The notes below the pieces were generated by a model, which did no database searches, was not told the DNA's origin, and worked only from the letters and a program-made list of their open reading frames with translations. The position numbers and the translations under genes were made by a program. This document shows, one piece after another, positions 10,769-22,139 of a stretch of 64,000 bases of DNA (within the stretch, counting starts at the first letter, position 1; the number at the start of each line of letters is the position of its first letter). The DNA comes from Yersinia ruckeri ATCC 29473. Its GTDB lineage: Bacteria; Pseudomonadota; Gammaproteobacteria; Enterobacterales; Enterobacteriaceae. The stretch spans positions 3,134,896-3,198,895 of the forward strand of contig NZ_KN150747.1 of assembly GCF_000754815.1 (NCBI RefSeq). The letters are read 5' to 3'.

Positions 10769-12136
10769 CTACCAGCGCGCTTTTAGCAGGTTAGGTTGAA
10801 TACCAGCGATGGCTCGGGTGTTGCCATAGTCTTTTGATGCGATCCCGGCTTCAAATTCGTCCCGGAAATATTTAATCGCACTTTGCAGTGGTTCAACCGC
10901 GCCTGGCGCGTGAGCACAGAAGGTTTTGCCCGGCCCCAAGAAGCGACAAAGCTGCTCCAACGTTTCAATGTCGCCCGGTTGGCCTTCGCCACGTTCCAGC
11001 GCCCGCAGAATTTTCACACTCCATGGCAAGCCGTCACGACAAGGGGTACACCAACCGCATGACTCACGGGCAAAGAACTCTTCCAGATTACGTACCAGCG
11101 AAACCATGCCAATTTCGTGATCCACCGCCATTGCCAATGCCGTTCCTAACCGGCTACCAGCTTTAGCGATATTCTCGAAATCCATTGGCAAATCAAGGTG
11201 ATCGGCGGTCAGGAAGTCAGTACCGGCTCCGCCCGGCTGCCAGGCTTTGAATTTCAAGCCGTCACGCATGCCGCCAGCGTAATCTTCCAGAATTTCACGA
11301 GCACTGATACCAAATGGCAGTTCCCACAGACCCGGATTTTTCACCCGGCCAGAGAAGCCCATCAGCTTGGTACCGGCGTCGTTGCTTTTACCCGCTGTAA
11401 TCCCCTGATACCAATCCACACCGTGTTCCAGAATAGCCGGTACGTTGCACAGAGTTTCTACGTTGTTGACGCAGGTCGGTTTGCCCCAGACGCCTGAAGA
11501 CGCCGGGAATGGCGGCTTGGAGCGTGGATTGGCACGGCGACCTTCCAGCGAGTTAATCAATGCGGTTTCTTCACCACAGATATAACGCCCGGCACCGGTA
11601 TGAACAATCAGCTCAAAATCAAAGCCGCTGCCCATGATGTTCTTGCCCAGCAAACCGGCTTCGGTGGCCTCGGCAATCGCACGGCGCAAGTGCACAGCGG
11701 CTTCAATATATTCTCCACGCAGGAAGATATAGCCACGGTAAGCCTTCAGCGCAAAGGCACTGATCAGCATTCCTTCCACTAACAAATGAGGCAATTGCTC
11801 CATCAGCAAGCGGTCTTTATAGGTGCCTGGCTCCATTTCATCGGCATTACACAGTAAATACCGAATATTCATACTTTCGTCTTTCGGCATCAGACTCCAC
11901 TTCAAACCAGTGGAGAAGCCTGCGCCGCCGCGCCCTTTCAGACCCGCATCTTTAACCAGATTGACCACATCCGGTGGTGCCATGCCTGTTAACGCTTTTT
12001 CTGCCCCGGCATAACCGTTTTTGCTGCGATACTCATCCAACCATACTGGCTGTTTGTCATCGCGCAGACGCCAAGTCAGCGGGTGCATTTCCGCCGTGCG
12101 GATAATTTCTTTGGTGAAACCTGAATGAGCTGTCAT
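10769..12136 (-). CDS. nuoF: NADH-quinone oxidoreductase subunit F (NADH/FMN site)
   Basis: NuoF is the NADH-oxidising subunit of complex I and holds FMN and the N3 4Fe-4S cluster. [16 protein letters not shown] near residue 70 is the NADH/FMN glycine-rich loop, and [14 protein letters not shown] is a conserved substrate-pocket block. [12 protein letters not shown] supplies C360, C363 and C366 of the N3 cluster, with the fourth ligand in FCAHAPGA near the C-terminus. Length is 455 residues, slightly over the E. coli protein. Its start overlaps the nuoE stop by 4 bp. Confidence 0.98.
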   Translation of the reverse strand: MTAHSGFTKEIIRTAEMHPLTWRLRDDKQPVWLDEYRSKNGYAGAEKALTGMAPPDVVNLVKDAGLKGRGGAGFSTGLKWSLMPKDESMNIRYLLCNADEMEPGTYKDRLLMEQLPHLLVEGMLISAFALKAYRGYIFLRGEYIEAAVHLRRAIAEATEAGLLGKNIMGSGFDFELIVHTGAGRYICGEETALINSLEGRRANPRSKPPFPASSGVWGKPTCVNNVETLCNVPAILEHGVDWYQGITAGKSNDAGTKLMGFSGRVKNPGLWELPFGISAREILEDYAGGMRDGLKFKAWQPGGAGTDFLTADHLDLPMDFENIAKAGSRLGTALAMAVDHEIGMVSLVRNLEEFFARESCGWCTPCRDGLPWSVKILRALERGEGQPGDIETLEQLCRFLGPGKTFCAHAPGAVEPLQSAIKYFRDEFEAGIASKDYGNTRAIAGIQPNLLKARW

Positions 12137-12696
12137 GGATATTGCTCCAGTAACTGTTCAATTTCCTCAGGCTTCAGGTCGCTGTGAGTGTCGTCGTCGA
12201 TCATCATCGTCGGGCCACGGTCACAGTTACCCAAGCAGCAGGTCGGCAGCAGGGTAAAACGACCATCAAAAGTGGTCTGCCCCGGTTGAATACTGAGTTT
12301 TTTCGAAATCGCCGCCTGAATTCCCTGATAACCGTTGATATGGCACACCACACTGTCACAGTACCGAATGACATGGCGACCTACCGGTTGACGGAAGATC
12401 TGGCTATAGAAGGTGGCCACGCCTTCCACGTCAGACGCTGGAATACCCAACACGTCAGCAATGGCGTAAATCGCACCGTCCGGTACCCAACCGCGTTTTT
12501 TCTGCACGATTTTCAGTGCTTCAATTGATGCGGCGCGAGCATCCTCGTAATGATGCTTTTCATGCTCAATGGCATCGCGTTCTTCAGCACTCAATTCGAA
12601 AGCTGCCATTGTGGTCGCCGATTCAGCCGCATTGACTGCCAGATTCGCCACATTTGGGTTTTCGTTATGATCCTGAGTCTCTTTTTGATCACTCAT
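12133..12696 (-). CDS. nuoE: NADH-quinone oxidoreductase subunit E
   Basis: NuoE is a thioredoxin-fold peripheral subunit carrying the N1a 2Fe-2S cluster. Ligands C113, C118, C154 and C158 are present with the family spacing (5, 36, 4). The product is 187 residues against about 166 in E. coli. The extra residues form an N-terminal tail rich in N, A and E before the conserved [14 protein letters not shown]. The ATG lies only 2 bp after the nuoCD stop, which supports the long start, although an internal ATG (codon 30) would give a shorter protein. Confidence 0.95.
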   Translation of the reverse strand: MSDQKETQDHNENPNVANLAVNAAESATTMAAFELSAEERDAIEHEKHHYEDARAASIEALKIVQKKRGWVPDGAIYAIADVLGIPASDVEGVATFYSQIFRQPVGRHVIRYCDSVVCHINGYQGIQAAISKKLSIQPGQTTFDGRFTLLPTCCLGNCDRGPTMMIDDDTHSDLKPEEIEQLLEQYP

Positions 12697-12698
12697 AA

Positions 12699-14495
12699 TT
12701 AGCGGTCCACATCAGACATTACAAAATCGATACTGCCCAGATAGACGATCAGGTCAGATACCAGGCTGCCACGGATTACCGATGGGATCTGCTGCAAATG
12801 GGCATAGCTCGGTGTCCGTATCCGAGTGCGGTAGCTCATGGTGCTGCCGTCACTGGTCAGATAATAGCTATTGATCCCTTTGGTCGCTTCAATCATCTGG
12901 AATGATTCGTTTGCTGGCATCACCGGTCCCCATGAGACTTGCAGGAAGTGAGTGATCAGCGTTTCGATATGTTGCAGCGTGCGTTCTTTCGGCGGCGGCG
13001 TCGTCAGTGGATGGTCAGCTTTAAACGGCCCTTCTGGCATGTTTTTATAACATTGCTCCAGAATGCGCAGGCTCTGACGCAGTTCTTCCACTTTCAACAT
13101 CACGCGGTCATAACAGTCGCCGTTATTGCCGATTGGCACTTCGAATTCGAAGTTCTCATAACCGGAATACGGACGCCATTTACGCACATCAAAATCGATA
13201 CCGGTGGCACGCAGGCCAGCACCAGTGACGCCCCAATCCAACGCTTCTTTGGAATTGTAGGCAGCAACGCCAATTGAACGTCCTTTCAGGATACTGTTCT
13301 GCAAAGCAGCTTTGACGTAGGAATCCAGACGTTTTGGCATCCAGTCAAGGAAATCGCGCAGCAAACGCTCCCAGCCGCGTGGCAGATCGTGAGCCACGCC
13401 ACCAATACGGAACCAGGCTGGATGCATACGGAAGCCCGTAATCGCCTCAATCACATCGTAGACTTTCTGACGGTCGGTAAAGGCGAAGAACACCGGGGTC
13501 ATCGCACCCACGTCTTGAATAAAGGTACTGATGTACAGCAGATGGCTGTTGATGCGGAACAGTTCAGACAGCATCACGCGGATGGTATCAACCTTCTCCG
13601 GCACTTTAATCCCGGCCAGTTTTTCAACGGCCAGCACATACGGCATTTCGTTTACACAGCCACCGAGATACTCGATACGGTCAGTGTAAGGAATGTAGCT
13701 ATGCCAGGATTGGCGCTCACCCATTTTTTCCGCACCGCGATGGTGATAGCCCACATCTGGCACGCAATCGACAATCTCTTCGCCATCAAGCTGCAACACG
13801 ATACGGAAAGCGCCGTGAGAAGACGGATGGTTCGGGCCGAGGTTCAGGAACATGAAGTCTTCATTTTCAGTCCCGCGCTTCATCCCCCAATCTTCCGGTT
13901 TGAAGGTCAGCGACTCCATTTCCATATCTTCTTTCTGCTTGGTCAGAACGAAGGGATCGAATTCCGTGGCGCGCGCTGGGTAATCTTTACGCAGCGGATG
14001 ACCTTCCCAGCTCTGTGGCATCATGATGCGCGTCAGATGCGGATGACCATCAAAGGTAATACCGAACATTTCCCAAGTTTCACGTTCATACCAGTTGGCA
14101 TTCGGGAAAATTTGGGTTGCTGTGGACACATGCATGTCTTTTTCAGACAGTGCCACTTTCAGCATAATGTCGCGGTTACGCTCAATGGAAAGCAAATGAT
14201 AGAACACGGAGAAATCCGCATCAGGCAAACCTTGGCGGTGAGTACGCAACCGCTCATCCACACCATGCAGATCGAACAACATGACGTAAGGCTTCGGCTG
14301 TTTTCTTAAGAACGACATTACTTCCAGCAATTGTTCACGCTTCACCCAGACTACCGGCATGCCGGTACGGGTGGCTTGAACAACAAAGGCCTCTGGCCCA
14401 AAACGGTTCGATAACTCCCCTATGACCGGATCATCAAGATGATCACGGGTTTGCCATGCTGGCAGGGCGCTGTCGGTCGTCGTATGATCTGTCAT
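12699..14495 (-). CDS. nuoC: NADH-quinone oxidoreductase subunit C/D (fused)
   Basis: This is the fused NuoCD of gammaproteobacterial complex I. Residues about 1-190 are the NuoC (30 kDa) domain, with the signature block [16 protein letters not shown]. Residues about 210-598 are the NuoD (49 kDa) domain, a hydrogenase-derived fold lining the quinone site, with [18 protein letters not shown] and the C-terminal DFVMSDVDR. Length is 598 residues. The fusion is the normal state in Enterobacterales. A 104-bp gap separates it from nuoB, and 2 bp separate it from nuoE. Confidence 0.98.
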   Translation of the reverse strand: MTDHTTTDSALPAWQTRDHLDDPVIGELSNRFGPEAFVVQATRTGMPVVWVKREQLLEVMSFLRKQPKPYVMLFDLHGVDERLRTHRQGLPDADFSVFYHLLSIERNRDIMLKVALSEKDMHVSTATQIFPNANWYERETWEMFGITFDGHPHLTRIMMPQSWEGHPLRKDYPARATEFDPFVLTKQKEDMEMESLTFKPEDWGMKRGTENEDFMFLNLGPNHPSSHGAFRIVLQLDGEEIVDCVPDVGYHHRGAEKMGERQSWHSYIPYTDRIEYLGGCVNEMPYVLAVEKLAGIKVPEKVDTIRVMLSELFRINSHLLYISTFIQDVGAMTPVFFAFTDRQKVYDVIEAITGFRMHPAWFRIGGVAHDLPRGWERLLRDFLDWMPKRLDSYVKAALQNSILKGRSIGVAAYNSKEALDWGVTGAGLRATGIDFDVRKWRPYSGYENFEFEVPIGNNGDCYDRVMLKVEELRQSLRILEQCYKNMPEGPFKADHPLTTPPPKERTLQHIETLITHFLQVSWGPVMPANESFQMIEATKGINSYYLTSDGSTMSYRTRIRTPSYAHLQQIPSVIRGSLVSDLIVYLGSIDFVMSDVDR

Positions 14496-14599
14496 AATTT
14501 TTTTTCACCACAACTTTATTGATCACTACCGGGGTCATTTCGTGGTCAGTGCGCCGCGAATATCGCTGTCGTACCAAGATTGGCTGTCAATCGACAGAA

Positions 14600-15277
14600 T
14601 CAAATCTCGTCAGGGGTACGCAGGTTAGTGACCGCAATTCGCTCAGCGTGTTTACGCTCGCGCTCTGGTTGCATATTGGCGCGATAAACGCCCTGATCGC
14701 CGACCACCCATGAAAGTGGGCGACGTTCTTTACCGATAGATTCCTGCAACAATAATAACGCTTGCATGTATGCTTCAGGACGCGGTGGGCAACCCGGGAT
14801 ATACACATCGACCGGCAAGAATTTATCCACTCCCTGAACCACGGAATAAATATCATACATGCCGCCGGAGTTGGCGCAGGCCCCCATCGAGATCACCCAT
14901 TTGGGTTCCAGCATCTGTTCGTACAGGCGCTGAATAACTGGAGCCATCTTGGTAAAACAGGTACCGGCAACCACCATAAAATCGGCCTGGCGCGGCGATG
15001 CACGCAATACTTCGGCACCAAAACGCGCAACGTCATGTACAGCGGTGAATGAGGTCACCATTTCTACGTAGCAGCAGGAAAGACCGAAGTTATACGGCCA
15101 AAGAGAGTTTTTACGCCCCCAGTTCACCATGTCGTGCATCGCGTGCTCAAGTTTACCCATGTACACACTACGATGGATATCTTGCTCAAGAGGATCGCCG
15201 CTGATGGTTTCCTGTGATTGCAGGGGATAACGGTCGTTTTCACCGTTAGGGTCTATGCGGGTGAGCGTATAGTCCAT
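14600..15277 (-). CDS. nuoB: NADH-quinone oxidoreductase subunit B (N2 cluster)
   Basis: NuoB carries cluster N2, the last Fe-S centre before quinone in complex I. Its ligands are visible as the tandem pair C68-C69, C134 (MGACANSGG) and C163 ([10 protein letters not shown]). The 225-residue product differs from the E. coli form mainly by a few inserted residues around 35-49. The start at 15277 ([15 protein letters not shown]) matches the family and lies 18 bp after nuoA. Confidence 0.98.
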   Translation of the reverse strand: MDYTLTRIDPNGENDRYPLQSQETISGDPLEQDIHRSVYMGKLEHAMHDMVNWGRKNSLWPYNFGLSCCYVEMVTSFTAVHDVARFGAEVLRASPRQADFMVVAGTCFTKMAPVIQRLYEQMLEPKWVISMGACANSGGMYDIYSVVQGVDKFLPVDVYIPGCPPRPEAYMQALLLLQESIGKERRPLSWVVGDQGVYRANMQPERERKHAERIAVTNLRTPDEI

Positions 15278-15295
15278 GTTAATGCCTCGCTGTAT

Positions 15296-15754
15296 TTATT
15301 GGCGCAAATCGGGCGGAATACCTTTGGAATTTGTGACCGTGCTCGGTTTGCTCACACGGCGATTAGAACGCCCCGGAGTCCAATCCAGAGCACCAATACG
15401 CACCAGATAAACCAAACCAGCCAGCAGCACCAAAATGAAAATGGTGGCTTCGATGAAGCCCGTCCAGCCGCTCTCACGAATAGAGATCGACCAGGCATAC
15501 AGGTATAAGGCTTCAACGTCGAAGATCACAAAGAACATGGCGACCAGATAGAACTTGGCCGACAGGCGCATACGCGCGGAGCCAACCGAGTCGATACCGG
15601 ACTCATAGGGAACGTTTTTGGCACGAGCCCGAGCTCTCCCACCCAGGAAGAACGCACCGAGCAGCATGAAACCGCACAGCCCTATAGCGCCAATGAGGAA
15701 TACAGCGAACGCCCAGTGATGAGCGATAACTTCAGTGGTTGTTGACATACTCAT
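15296..15754 (-). CDS. nuoA: NADH-quinone oxidoreductase subunit A
   Basis: NuoA is a three-helix membrane subunit at the junction of the two arms of complex I, and is the first gene of the operon. Its 152 residues start [36 protein letters not shown] is the conserved loop near the quinone chamber, and [14 protein letters not shown] is the helix with the conserved acidic residues. The operon promoter must lie in the long gap upstream. Confidence 0.98.
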   Translation of the reverse strand: MSMSTTTEVIAHHWAFAVFLIGAIGLCGFMLLGAFFLGGRARARAKNVPYESGIDSVGSARMRLSAKFYLVAMFFVIFDVEALYLYAWSISIRESGWTGFIEATIFILVLLAGLVYLVRIGALDWTPGRSNRRVSKPSTVTNSKGIPPDLRQ

Positions 15755-16388
15755 TGCTTACTCATCAAAAGTGGTGTCGGACGTTCTGCTCTTGTGCCGG
15801 CAGTTAGTGCACCACATCGATTCAAGGGAAGGATAATAGCCACACAAATACACTGTCTTTATAACTATTTAGCCAGTTTAGCCAGTGTTTTACTGTGGGC
15901 TTTTTACTCCTTTCAGTAACCTTTTGTCAACTTTGACAAAAGTAACTACACATTAATTTACAAACGCATAATCTTGCTTAACATTTGGTGCGACTCAAAA
16001 AGCTAAATCGAGTCAGTCATTTGTTGAGCGCTATCATGCACATATAAAGCAACGTGATTCTTTCGCTTTTACTATACCATTGTCGCAGGAATAACCTGTT
16101 CTTCCACTCACTAGCTAGGGGTATTTTTTTGATCCAGAACACGTTTTGAGTGTTATTAGGCAAATTATTAGCAAAAATTAATTTTCTTTTGAAAACTAAA
16201 AAAATGAAACGTGGTTTTGAATAAAAAACATCAGTGTTATTAAGAAATTGATCGATGTCACATTTGACTGATGGATATCATGAATTGATAGCGTTTGTCC
16301 CGCTAGAGATAAGCAGTTAAAAAATAGGATGGCGGGAGAAAATGCGATGAAATGGGTAAAAAAAATATCTTCTTGCTAAGAAAATAAT
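15755..16388. other. Long non-coding region upstream of the nuo operon
   Basis: About 630 bp without a credible gene, AT-rich from 15840 onward. As in E. coli, where nuo is controlled from a long upstream region by ArcA, Fnr, NarL and others, this should hold the nuo promoter. Only one strong element stands out, the palindrome at 15921-15942. An ArcA-like stretch (GTAAATTAATG on the minus strand, near 15960) is too weak to call. Confidence 0.6.
15921..15942. promoter_or_regulatory. Perfect 10-bp-arm palindrome upstream of nuoA
   Basis: Arms CTTTTGTCAA and TTGACAAAAG are separated by CT. They form a perfect inverted repeat about 170 bp upstream of the nuoA start. Each arm contains TTGACA, so it may also supply a -35 element on either strand. 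No following U-run is present, so an operator is more likely than a terminator. The binding protein is unknown. Confidence 0.55.
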
Positions 16389-16412
16389 AATCCCCTGCTA
16401 TAACAGGGGATT
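16389..16412 (-). terminator. Terminator of lrhA
   Basis: AATCCCCTG, a CTATAA loop and CAGGGGATT form a perfect 9-bp stem about 30 bp after the lrhA stop. On the minus strand it is followed by a T-rich stretch (ATTATTTTCTT). Confidence 0.8.
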
Positions 16413-16442
16413 ACGGACGAAGCATGATGCTAAATATTTTGA

Positions 16443-17369
16443 TTAATTACCCATGAACAATTCGGAACCCTGGGATGGTTCTGTTCCAGATAGCAATGAA
16501 GGTTGATCACCATTTTGCATGGCACTAAAGATAGCCAATGCCAATTCATTCTCACAGGTACTGTCTTTACACAACGCATAATTGGTTTCAGGCAACCGAG
16601 GTAATCCTTCTGTTTCACCCAATACCCGCAGATCTGGACTCATCATTTCGATCGGCCTGGCGGTCACGCCCAACCCAGCCCTCACCGCAGCCCTGACAGC
16701 AGACAGCGAAGAAGCAACGTAGGCGATACGCCACGGAATACCCGCCTGGGTGAGATGTTCTATTGCCATGTCGCGAAATGGACTTGGCTCATTCATCACC
16801 ACCAACGGAATAGGTTCTCCAGGCATAAACTGATAATCCGCCGAGCAATACCATAGCGTAGGTGAAGTACGCAAAATGATATGAGCCGGGTTATCCACTT
16901 TTGACGTTGTAATAGCCAGATCAGCCTCACCGCTACTCAACATATCCGCAATAAGTGGACTACGCTTAATCCGAACATCAATGGCTAACCGTGGATACAA
17001 GGTTGCAACCCGATGTAATAAAAACGGGAGCAAAGTATCTGCGGTATCATCAGATGCACCAATGGTCAGCACGCCTTCTACATTGCTATACATCAGAGAA
17101 GTGCAGGCTTCATCATTGAAACGCAATATTTTTCTGGCATAGCCAAGTAACTGGAGGCCATGTTCAGTCAGTAACTTGTTACGCCCGTGGCGAGCAAACA
17201 ACTCTTTACCGACCAACTGTTCTAACCTTTGCATCTGCTGACTTACGGCTGATTGAGTTCGACACACTGCAGCAGCAGCGGCGGCGAAAGTATTCAGGTC
17301 AGCAACAGCGACAAAGGTTCTAAGCAGATCGAGGTCGAGATTAATTATCGGACGATTTGCATTTGTCAT
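16443..17369 (-). CDS. lrhA: LysR-family regulator LrhA (RovM/HexA/PecT type)
   Basis: A LysR-type transcription factor. E. coli LrhA represses flhDC and thus motility; orthologues are RovM in Yersinia and HexA/PecT in plant pathogens. The 308-residue protein starts with [19 protein letters not shown]. The helix-turn-helix spans about residues 12-70 ([20 protein letters not shown]), and the rest is the effector domain. It precedes the nuo operon on the same strand, as in E. coli. A terminator follows and a very long AT-rich region precedes it. The effector is unknown. Confidence 0.96.
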   Translation of the reverse strand: MTNANRPIINLDLDLLRTFVAVADLNTFAAAAAAVCRTQSAVSQQMQRLEQLVGKELFARHGRNKLLTEHGLQLLGYARKILRFNDEACTSLMYSNVEGVLTIGASDDTADTLLPFLLHRVATLYPRLAIDVRIKRSPLIADMLSSGEADLAITTSKVDNPAHIILRTSPTLWYCSADYQFMPGEPIPLVVMNEPSPFRDMAIEHLTQAGIPWRIAYVASSLSAVRAAVRAGLGVTARPIEMMSPDLRVLGETEGLPRLPETNYALCKDSTCENELALAIFSAMQNGDQPSLLSGTEPSQGSELFMGN

Positions 17370-18241
17370 AGTGTATTCTTCACTTTTTTGAATTCTAATT
17401 ACAAACTACCCTGGTGTTTAAGACAACATTATCAATATGGGACAATGCTAAGTATGACAGTACCCCACTCATTAGAGTAGGGCAAAAAAATAACTTATAT
17501 TTCGTTATCTTTATCTCTTTTTCAAAAACATCGTTTCCTACATGCTTGTTCGTTTATATGAATTGCGTCACAAAAAAAGCTAAATCTTCGATAAATGAAG
17601 ATTTTTTATACTGTTTCACTCGTTTTTCCTTACTAAAGTTAATGTGGCTAATTCACTGTTTTTAATTAATTTCACCTAAGTAACAGCCTATTTTATATAT
17701 AAAAAAGCCATTTATAACTCCACAAGCATTTTATCTTTTTAACATCGTTGAACTAATAATTCTCTTTCACAACTCAGTATTGAAACGTTTACATTAATTA
17801 TTCTTAATAGTTTTCCTATTTATAGTTTTTACGTTTTATGTGAGTTTTAAGGCAGCATTAAGAATATGTATGATAAAAACCTGAGTATTTAGCTATAGGC
17901 TTCTTATATATAAGAAATAATGAGTATTAAGCTTAAAAAACTGCGGTAAAATCGGCGCTTCCGGATCGACAGGCTTCAACATCAGCATCAGAGCGTGGAT
18001 TATTTTATCCTCTAAGCCCCGCGAGTCGATCATAAAATAAACAATAAATACTTCAAATTCCCTCATCATTTAGGTTTTTCTGATGAAATCTGCCAGAAAA
18101 TCCACACCTGGATTTAGATTGATAAACATTTGCAGTAAAGCAACGTATAGACCTTCAAAAAAGTGCAGCGTCGGAGTACATTGAGCACCTTGCCGTGCTC
18201 CAGTAACAGGACACGCGTTTACCAGTAAAAGGCTCTGTTTT
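17370..18241. other. Long AT-rich non-coding region between lrhA and alaA
   Basis: An 870-bp gap between divergently transcribed lrhA and alaA. The stretch 17480-17930 is markedly AT-rich, with many homopolymer A/T runs. Open frames here (for example 17414-17665) lack a ribosome site, normal codon use and recognisable domains. In relatives the lrhA promoter is long, autoregulated and targeted by several regulators, so this is probably a large control region. No specific site could be assigned. Confidence 0.6.
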
Positions 18242-19456
18242 ATGTCCCCCATTGAAAAATCCAGCAAGTTGGACAACGTCTGTTACGACATTCGTGGCCC
18301 GGTGCTAAAAGAAGCTAAGCGTCTTGAAGAAGAAGGTAACAAGGTTCTGAAACTTAACATCGGCAACCCTGCCCCGTTTGGTTTCGATGCACCGGATGAA
18401 ATTCTGGTAGATGTGATCCGTAATTTGCCGACAGCTCAAGGTTATTGCGATTCGAAAGGCCTTTACTCAGCACGCAAGGCCATCATGCAACACTACCAGG
18501 CACGCGATATGCTCGATGTGACGGTAGAGGATATCTACATCGGTAACGGCGTTTCCGAGCTGATTGTCCAATCGATGCAGGCATTGCTTAATCTGGGTGA
18601 CGAGATGCTGGTTCCGGCTCCGGACTACCCGCTGTGGACTGCGGCAGTCTCTCTGTCTAGCGGTAAAGCAGTGCATTACATGTGTGATGAGGAATCTGGC
18701 TGGTTCCCCGATTTGGACGATATTCGCAGCAAAATCACGCCACGTACCCGCGGGATTGTGATCATTAACCCGAATAACCCAACGGGCGCGGTATACAGCA
18801 AAGAACTGCTGCTGGAGATCGTCGAAATCGCTCGTCAGAATGATTTAATCATTTTTGCCGATGAAATCTACGACAAGATTTTGTATGACGCAGCGCAACA
18901 TGTTTCTATCGCCGCTCTGGCACCGGATTTACTGACCGTCACCTTTAACGGTTTGTCGAAGACCTACCGCGTTGCGGGTTTCCGTCAGGGCTGGATGGTG
19001 TTAAATGGGCCGAAAAAGCATGCCAAAGGTTATATCGAAGGGTTGGAAATGCTGGCATCGATGCGTCTGTGCGCCAACGTGCCGATGCAGCATGCTATTC
19101 AAACTGCCCTCGGGGGATATCAGAGTATCAATGAATTTATCCAACCTGGTGGACGTTTGTATGAGCAACGGGATCGGGCATGGGAACTGATTAACCAGAT
19201 TCCCGGCGTATCCTGCGTAAAACCCCAGGGGGCGCTTTATATGTTCCCGCGTATTGATGCCAAGCGCTTTAACCTGAAAGATGACCAGAAGCTGGTTCTG
19301 GATTTGCTACTACAGGAAAAAGTCTTGCTGGTACAAGGCAGCGCCTTCAACTGGCCCTACCCGGATCATGTACGGATTGTCACGCTGCCACGGGTGGATG
19401 AATTGGAAATGGCAATAGGCAAGCTTGGGCGTTTCCTGGAAACCTATCATCAGTAA
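18242..19456 (+). CDS. alaA: Alanine aminotransferase AlaA
   Basis: AlaA (formerly YfbQ) is a PLP-dependent class I aminotransferase that makes alanine from pyruvate and glutamate. The 404-residue protein begins MSPIEKSSKLDNVCYDIRG, almost identical to E. coli. The PLP lysine is K240 in NGLSKTYRVAGFRQGW, and NPNNPTGAVY carries the conserved cofactor-pocket Asn. The final Arg in DHVRIVTLPRVDE is the substrate carboxylate ligand. It is read divergently from lrhA; a GC-rich hairpin follows the stop. Confidence 0.98.
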   Translation: MSPIEKSSKLDNVCYDIRGPVLKEAKRLEEEGNKVLKLNIGNPAPFGFDAPDEILVDVIRNLPTAQGYCDSKGLYSARKAIMQHYQARDMLDVTVEDIYIGNGVSELIVQSMQALLNLGDEMLVPAPDYPLWTAAVSLSSGKAVHYMCDEESGWFPDLDDIRSKITPRTRGIVIINPNNPTGAVYSKELLLEIVEIARQNDLIIFADEIYDKILYDAAQHVSIAALAPDLLTVTFNGLSKTYRVAGFRQGWMVLNGPKKHAKGYIEGLEMLASMRLCANVPMQHAIQTALGGYQSINEFIQPGGRLYEQRDRAWELINQIPGVSCVKPQGALYMFPRIDAKRFNLKDDQKLVLDLLLQEKVLLVQGSAFNWPYPDHVRIVTLPRVDELEMAIGKLGRFLETYHQ

Positions 19457-19482
19457 TCGGTTATCATCAATACTTGATTGTT

Positions 19483-19500
19483 GGGGGGCGCAAGCCTCCC
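19483..19500 (+). terminator. Hairpin after alaA
   Basis: GGGGGGC, a GCAA loop and GCCTCCC form a 7-bp stem with one G-T pair, 26 bp after the alaA stop. It lacks a U-run, so it may act as a weak terminator or mRNA 3'-end stabiliser before yfbR. Confidence 0.4.
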
Positions 19501-19587
19501 TAATTCGCCGAGAGCTAGCCGATACCGACCTCCAACTCAAATTTTGACTGCCGATTTGTCGTTGTAGAAAAACAAAGAGAGAAAATT

Positions 19588-20187
19588 ATGAGTCAGAGCC
19601 ATTTCTTCGCCCATTTATCCCGCCTTAAACTGATTAATCGCTGGCCGCTCATGCGCAATGTCCGCACTGAGAATGTTTCTGAGCACAGTTTACAGGTCGC
19701 ATTTGTCGCTCATGCATTGGCCATTATCAAAAATCGGAAGTTTAATGGCAATCTTAATGCTGAACGTATTGCATTGCTGGCGATGTACCATGATGCCAGT
19801 GAAGTGATCACCGGTGATTTACCTACTCCTATCAAGTATTACAATCCACAGATTGCTCATGAATACAAAAAGATAGAAAAAGTTGCTCAACAAAAATTGG
19901 TCGAAATGTTACCCGCAGAGTTACAACAGGATTTTCGTTGCCTGCTGGATGAGCATTATTACAGCGAAGAGGAAAAAGCGCTGGTTAAACAGGCCGATGC
20001 CCTGTGTGCGTATTTAAAATGTCTGGAAGAGTTATCCGCAGGTAATAACGAATTCATCCAAGCCAAGGCACGGTTGGAGAAAACCCTCGCGATGCGCCAA
20101 AGCCCGGAAATGGATTACTTTATGGTCGTTTTCGTGCCCAGTTTTAGTCTATCTTTGGATGAAATCAGTCTCGACTCACTGGATTGA
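19588..20187 (+). CDS. yfbR: 5'-deoxynucleotidase YfbR
   Basis: An HD-domain phosphohydrolase that removes the 5'-phosphate from deoxyribonucleoside monophosphates and helps make thymidylate precursors in E. coli. The metal-binding residues are in place: H33 (SEHSLQVAF) and H68-D69 (MYHDASEV), with the later Asp in [10 protein letters not shown]. Its 199 residues match the family. It follows alaA by 130 bp, the same order as E. coli. A good ribosome site (AGAGAG) precedes the ATG. Confidence 0.97.
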   Translation: MSQSHFFAHLSRLKLINRWPLMRNVRTENVSEHSLQVAFVAHALAIIKNRKFNGNLNAERIALLAMYHDASEVITGDLPTPIKYYNPQIAHEYKKIEKVAQQKLVEMLPAELQQDFRCLLDEHYYSEEEKALVKQADALCAYLKCLEELSAGNNEFIQAKARLEKTLAMRQSPEMDYFMVVFVPSFSLSLDEISLDSLD

Positions 20188-20306
20188 TGTTGATTTTTAA
20201 AAGCACATTTGAGTTGCCGAGTGAAATGAGTCAATCACATTGGCGTAACAACCAGGCAGCCCGAGTGCAAACTCCGCGCCCCAGTATGGTCAAGGGCGCA
20301 GGATAA

Positions 20307-22139
20307 TCAGAACGGGAATAACAGCGGCACCACCATCACGCTAACCACCATCACCAATAGCGTGAAAGGCACACCCATCCGCACAAAATCGCCAAACTTG
20401 TAACCGCCGGGGCCAAGTACCAACGTGTTTACCGGCGATGAAACCGGCGTCATAAAGGCCGCCGACGCGGCAATACCAATGATCATGGCAAACGGCAGCG
20501 GCGAAACCGACATTTCTCTGGCCGCCGCGATAGCAATGGGCGCCATCAATACCGCCGTTGCCGTATTGGAAATAAACAACCCGATGGCGGCGCACAATAC
20601 AAATAAACAGAGCAACATGACCCGCGGCCCCGCGCCGCCAGCCACGTCCATCAAACCATGAACGATCAGACTCACCCCGCCGGTTTTTTGTAGCGCCAGA
20701 GCAAAAGGCATCATACCGATAATCAAAATTAGGCTTGGCCAATGAATCGCCCGATAAGCACTTTCCATATCAATACATCGAAACTGTCCCATCAATAAAC
20801 ATGCCACCAGCGCCGCAATCACATTCGGGACTTCATCAGTCAGCATCATCGCCACCATCAGCGCCAGACAGAACAAAGCATGCGGCGCTTGAGAGATGGC
20901 CGGTGCCACTTCGTCAACTTCAGCCGGGAGATTCAGCACAATAAAATCACGCATTTTTTGTTGCAACTGGCGAATCAGTTTCCAGTCGCCGATCACCAAT
21001 AAGATGTCGCCAAACTGCAATTTGTCATCAACCAGCTTACCTTCCAATACTTTACCATGGCGGCGAATACCCACGACATTCAAGCCATAACGAGTACGAA
21101 AAGTCACCTCGCGCAAACTTTTTCCCAATAAGGCAGAATCTGGAATCAGAGAAACTTCGGCCATCCCGACGTTACGGGCTTGTTCAGAGAAATATTCCCC
21201 ACGCAGCACCATGGGTTCCAACATCTGCTCGCTGCAAAACTCGCGTAAATCAATGTCACAATCAGACATATCGATCAGCAAAACATCATTTTCGTGCAGT
21301 TCCGACGACCCCGTTGCACTGACCATCACACGCCGAAAACGTTTCCAGCGCTCAATCCCCACCACATTGGCACCATAGCGGGCACGCAGATGCAACTCAT
21401 CAAGAGAATGACCAATCAACGGAGAGTCATGGCGAATAGCTAGCCGGCGAGCGCGGCCAGTCAGACGATAGTCGCGGATCAGATCGCGGAAAGTGCGGCG
21501 TTTCCAGTGCTCTTTTTCGGAGTGAGGTTCGTTACTGCCGAGCCAATGACGGGCAATCAGCATATATCCCACCCCCAATAACAAAATAATGATACCAATG
21601 GGTGTGACGCCAAAGAAACCGAACCCTTGAATGCCTTCACGTAATAATTCGCTGTTCACCACCATATTGGGCGGTGTCGCCACCAACGTCATCATACCGC
21701 TGATCAAGCCAGCAAAACTCAGGGGCATCATCAGCCGGCTGGGGGAGGTTTTCATTCGGTTGGCGACGCTGAGTACCACTGGAATGAAAATGGCCACCAC
21801 CCCGGTAGAACTCATAAAAGCCCCCAGTCCAGCGACTGTCACCATCAGCAAAGCCAACATTTTAGTTTCGCTATGCCCTGCCACTTTAACCAGCCAGTCT
21901 CCCACCTGATAAGCCACGCCAGTTCTGACCAATCCTTCCCCGATAACAAACAAAGCCGCAATCAGGATAACGTTGGGATCGCTAAAACCGCTGGTGGCTT
22001 CCGCTAACGTTAGGGTTCCGCTCATGACAAAAGCAATAATCACCAACAATGCAACTACATCCATACGTAATTTATTGGTGGTAAATAATCCTATTGCTAT
22101 AAAAAGTAATGTTAACACCCACAATAGTTCGCTATTCAA
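20307..22139 (-). CDS. yfbS: SLC13-type permease with two TrkA-C domains, YfbS
   Basis: A putative inner-membrane anion/dicarboxylate-type transporter of the DASS (SLC13) group. Two sets of membrane helices flank two regulatory TrkA-C (RCK-C) domains at about residues 210-290 and 300-380. The frame is open to a TTG at 22169. I place the start at the TTG at 22139, which follows GAGG by 5 bp and gives 610 residues, the E. coli length. No ATG exists in the region. [16 protein letters not shown] and [15 protein letters not shown] are the two repeated substrate-site motifs. The natural substrate is unproven. Confidence 0.93.
   Translation of the reverse strand: MNSELLWVLTLLFIAIGLFTTNKLRMDVVALLVIIAFVMSGTLTLAEATSGFSDPNVILIAALFVIGEGLVRTGVAYQVGDWLVKVAGHSETKMLALLMVTVAGLGAFMSSTGVVAIFIPVVLSVANRMKTSPSRLMMPLSFAGLISGMMTLVATPPNMVVNSELLREGIQGFGFFGVTPIGIIILLLGVGYMLIARHWLGSNEPHSEKEHWKRRTFRDLIRDYRLTGRARRLAIRHDSPLIGHSLDELHLRARYGANVVGIERWKRFRRVMVSATGSSELHENDVLLIDMSDCDIDLREFCSEQMLEPMVLRGEYFSEQARNVGMAEVSLIPDSALLGKSLREVTFRTRYGLNVVGIRRHGKVLEGKLVDDKLQFGDILLVIGDWKLIRQLQQKMRDFIVLNLPAEVDEVAPAISQAPHALFCLALMVAMMLTDEVPNVIAALVACLLMGQFRCIDMESAYRAIHWPSLILIIGMMPFALALQKTGGVSLIVHGLMDVAGGAGPRVMLLCLFVLCAAIGLFISNTATAVLMAPIAIAAAREMSVSPLPFAMIIGIAASAAFMTPVSSPVNTLVLGPGGYKFGDFVRMGVPFTLLVMVVSVMVVPLLFPF

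Noticed and set aside
13389-14309. 306-codon plus-strand frame antisense to nuoCD
   Set aside because: Shadow of nuoCD, with a His-rich artefactual composition typical of antisense frames.
16246-16262. Possible Fnr site TTGAT-N4-GTCAC upstream of nuo
   Set aside because: The second half-site does not match ATCAA, and it is about 490 bp from nuoA.
17414-17665. 83-codon open frame in the lrhA-alaA gap
   Set aside because: No ribosome site, very AT-rich random-like composition and no family features.
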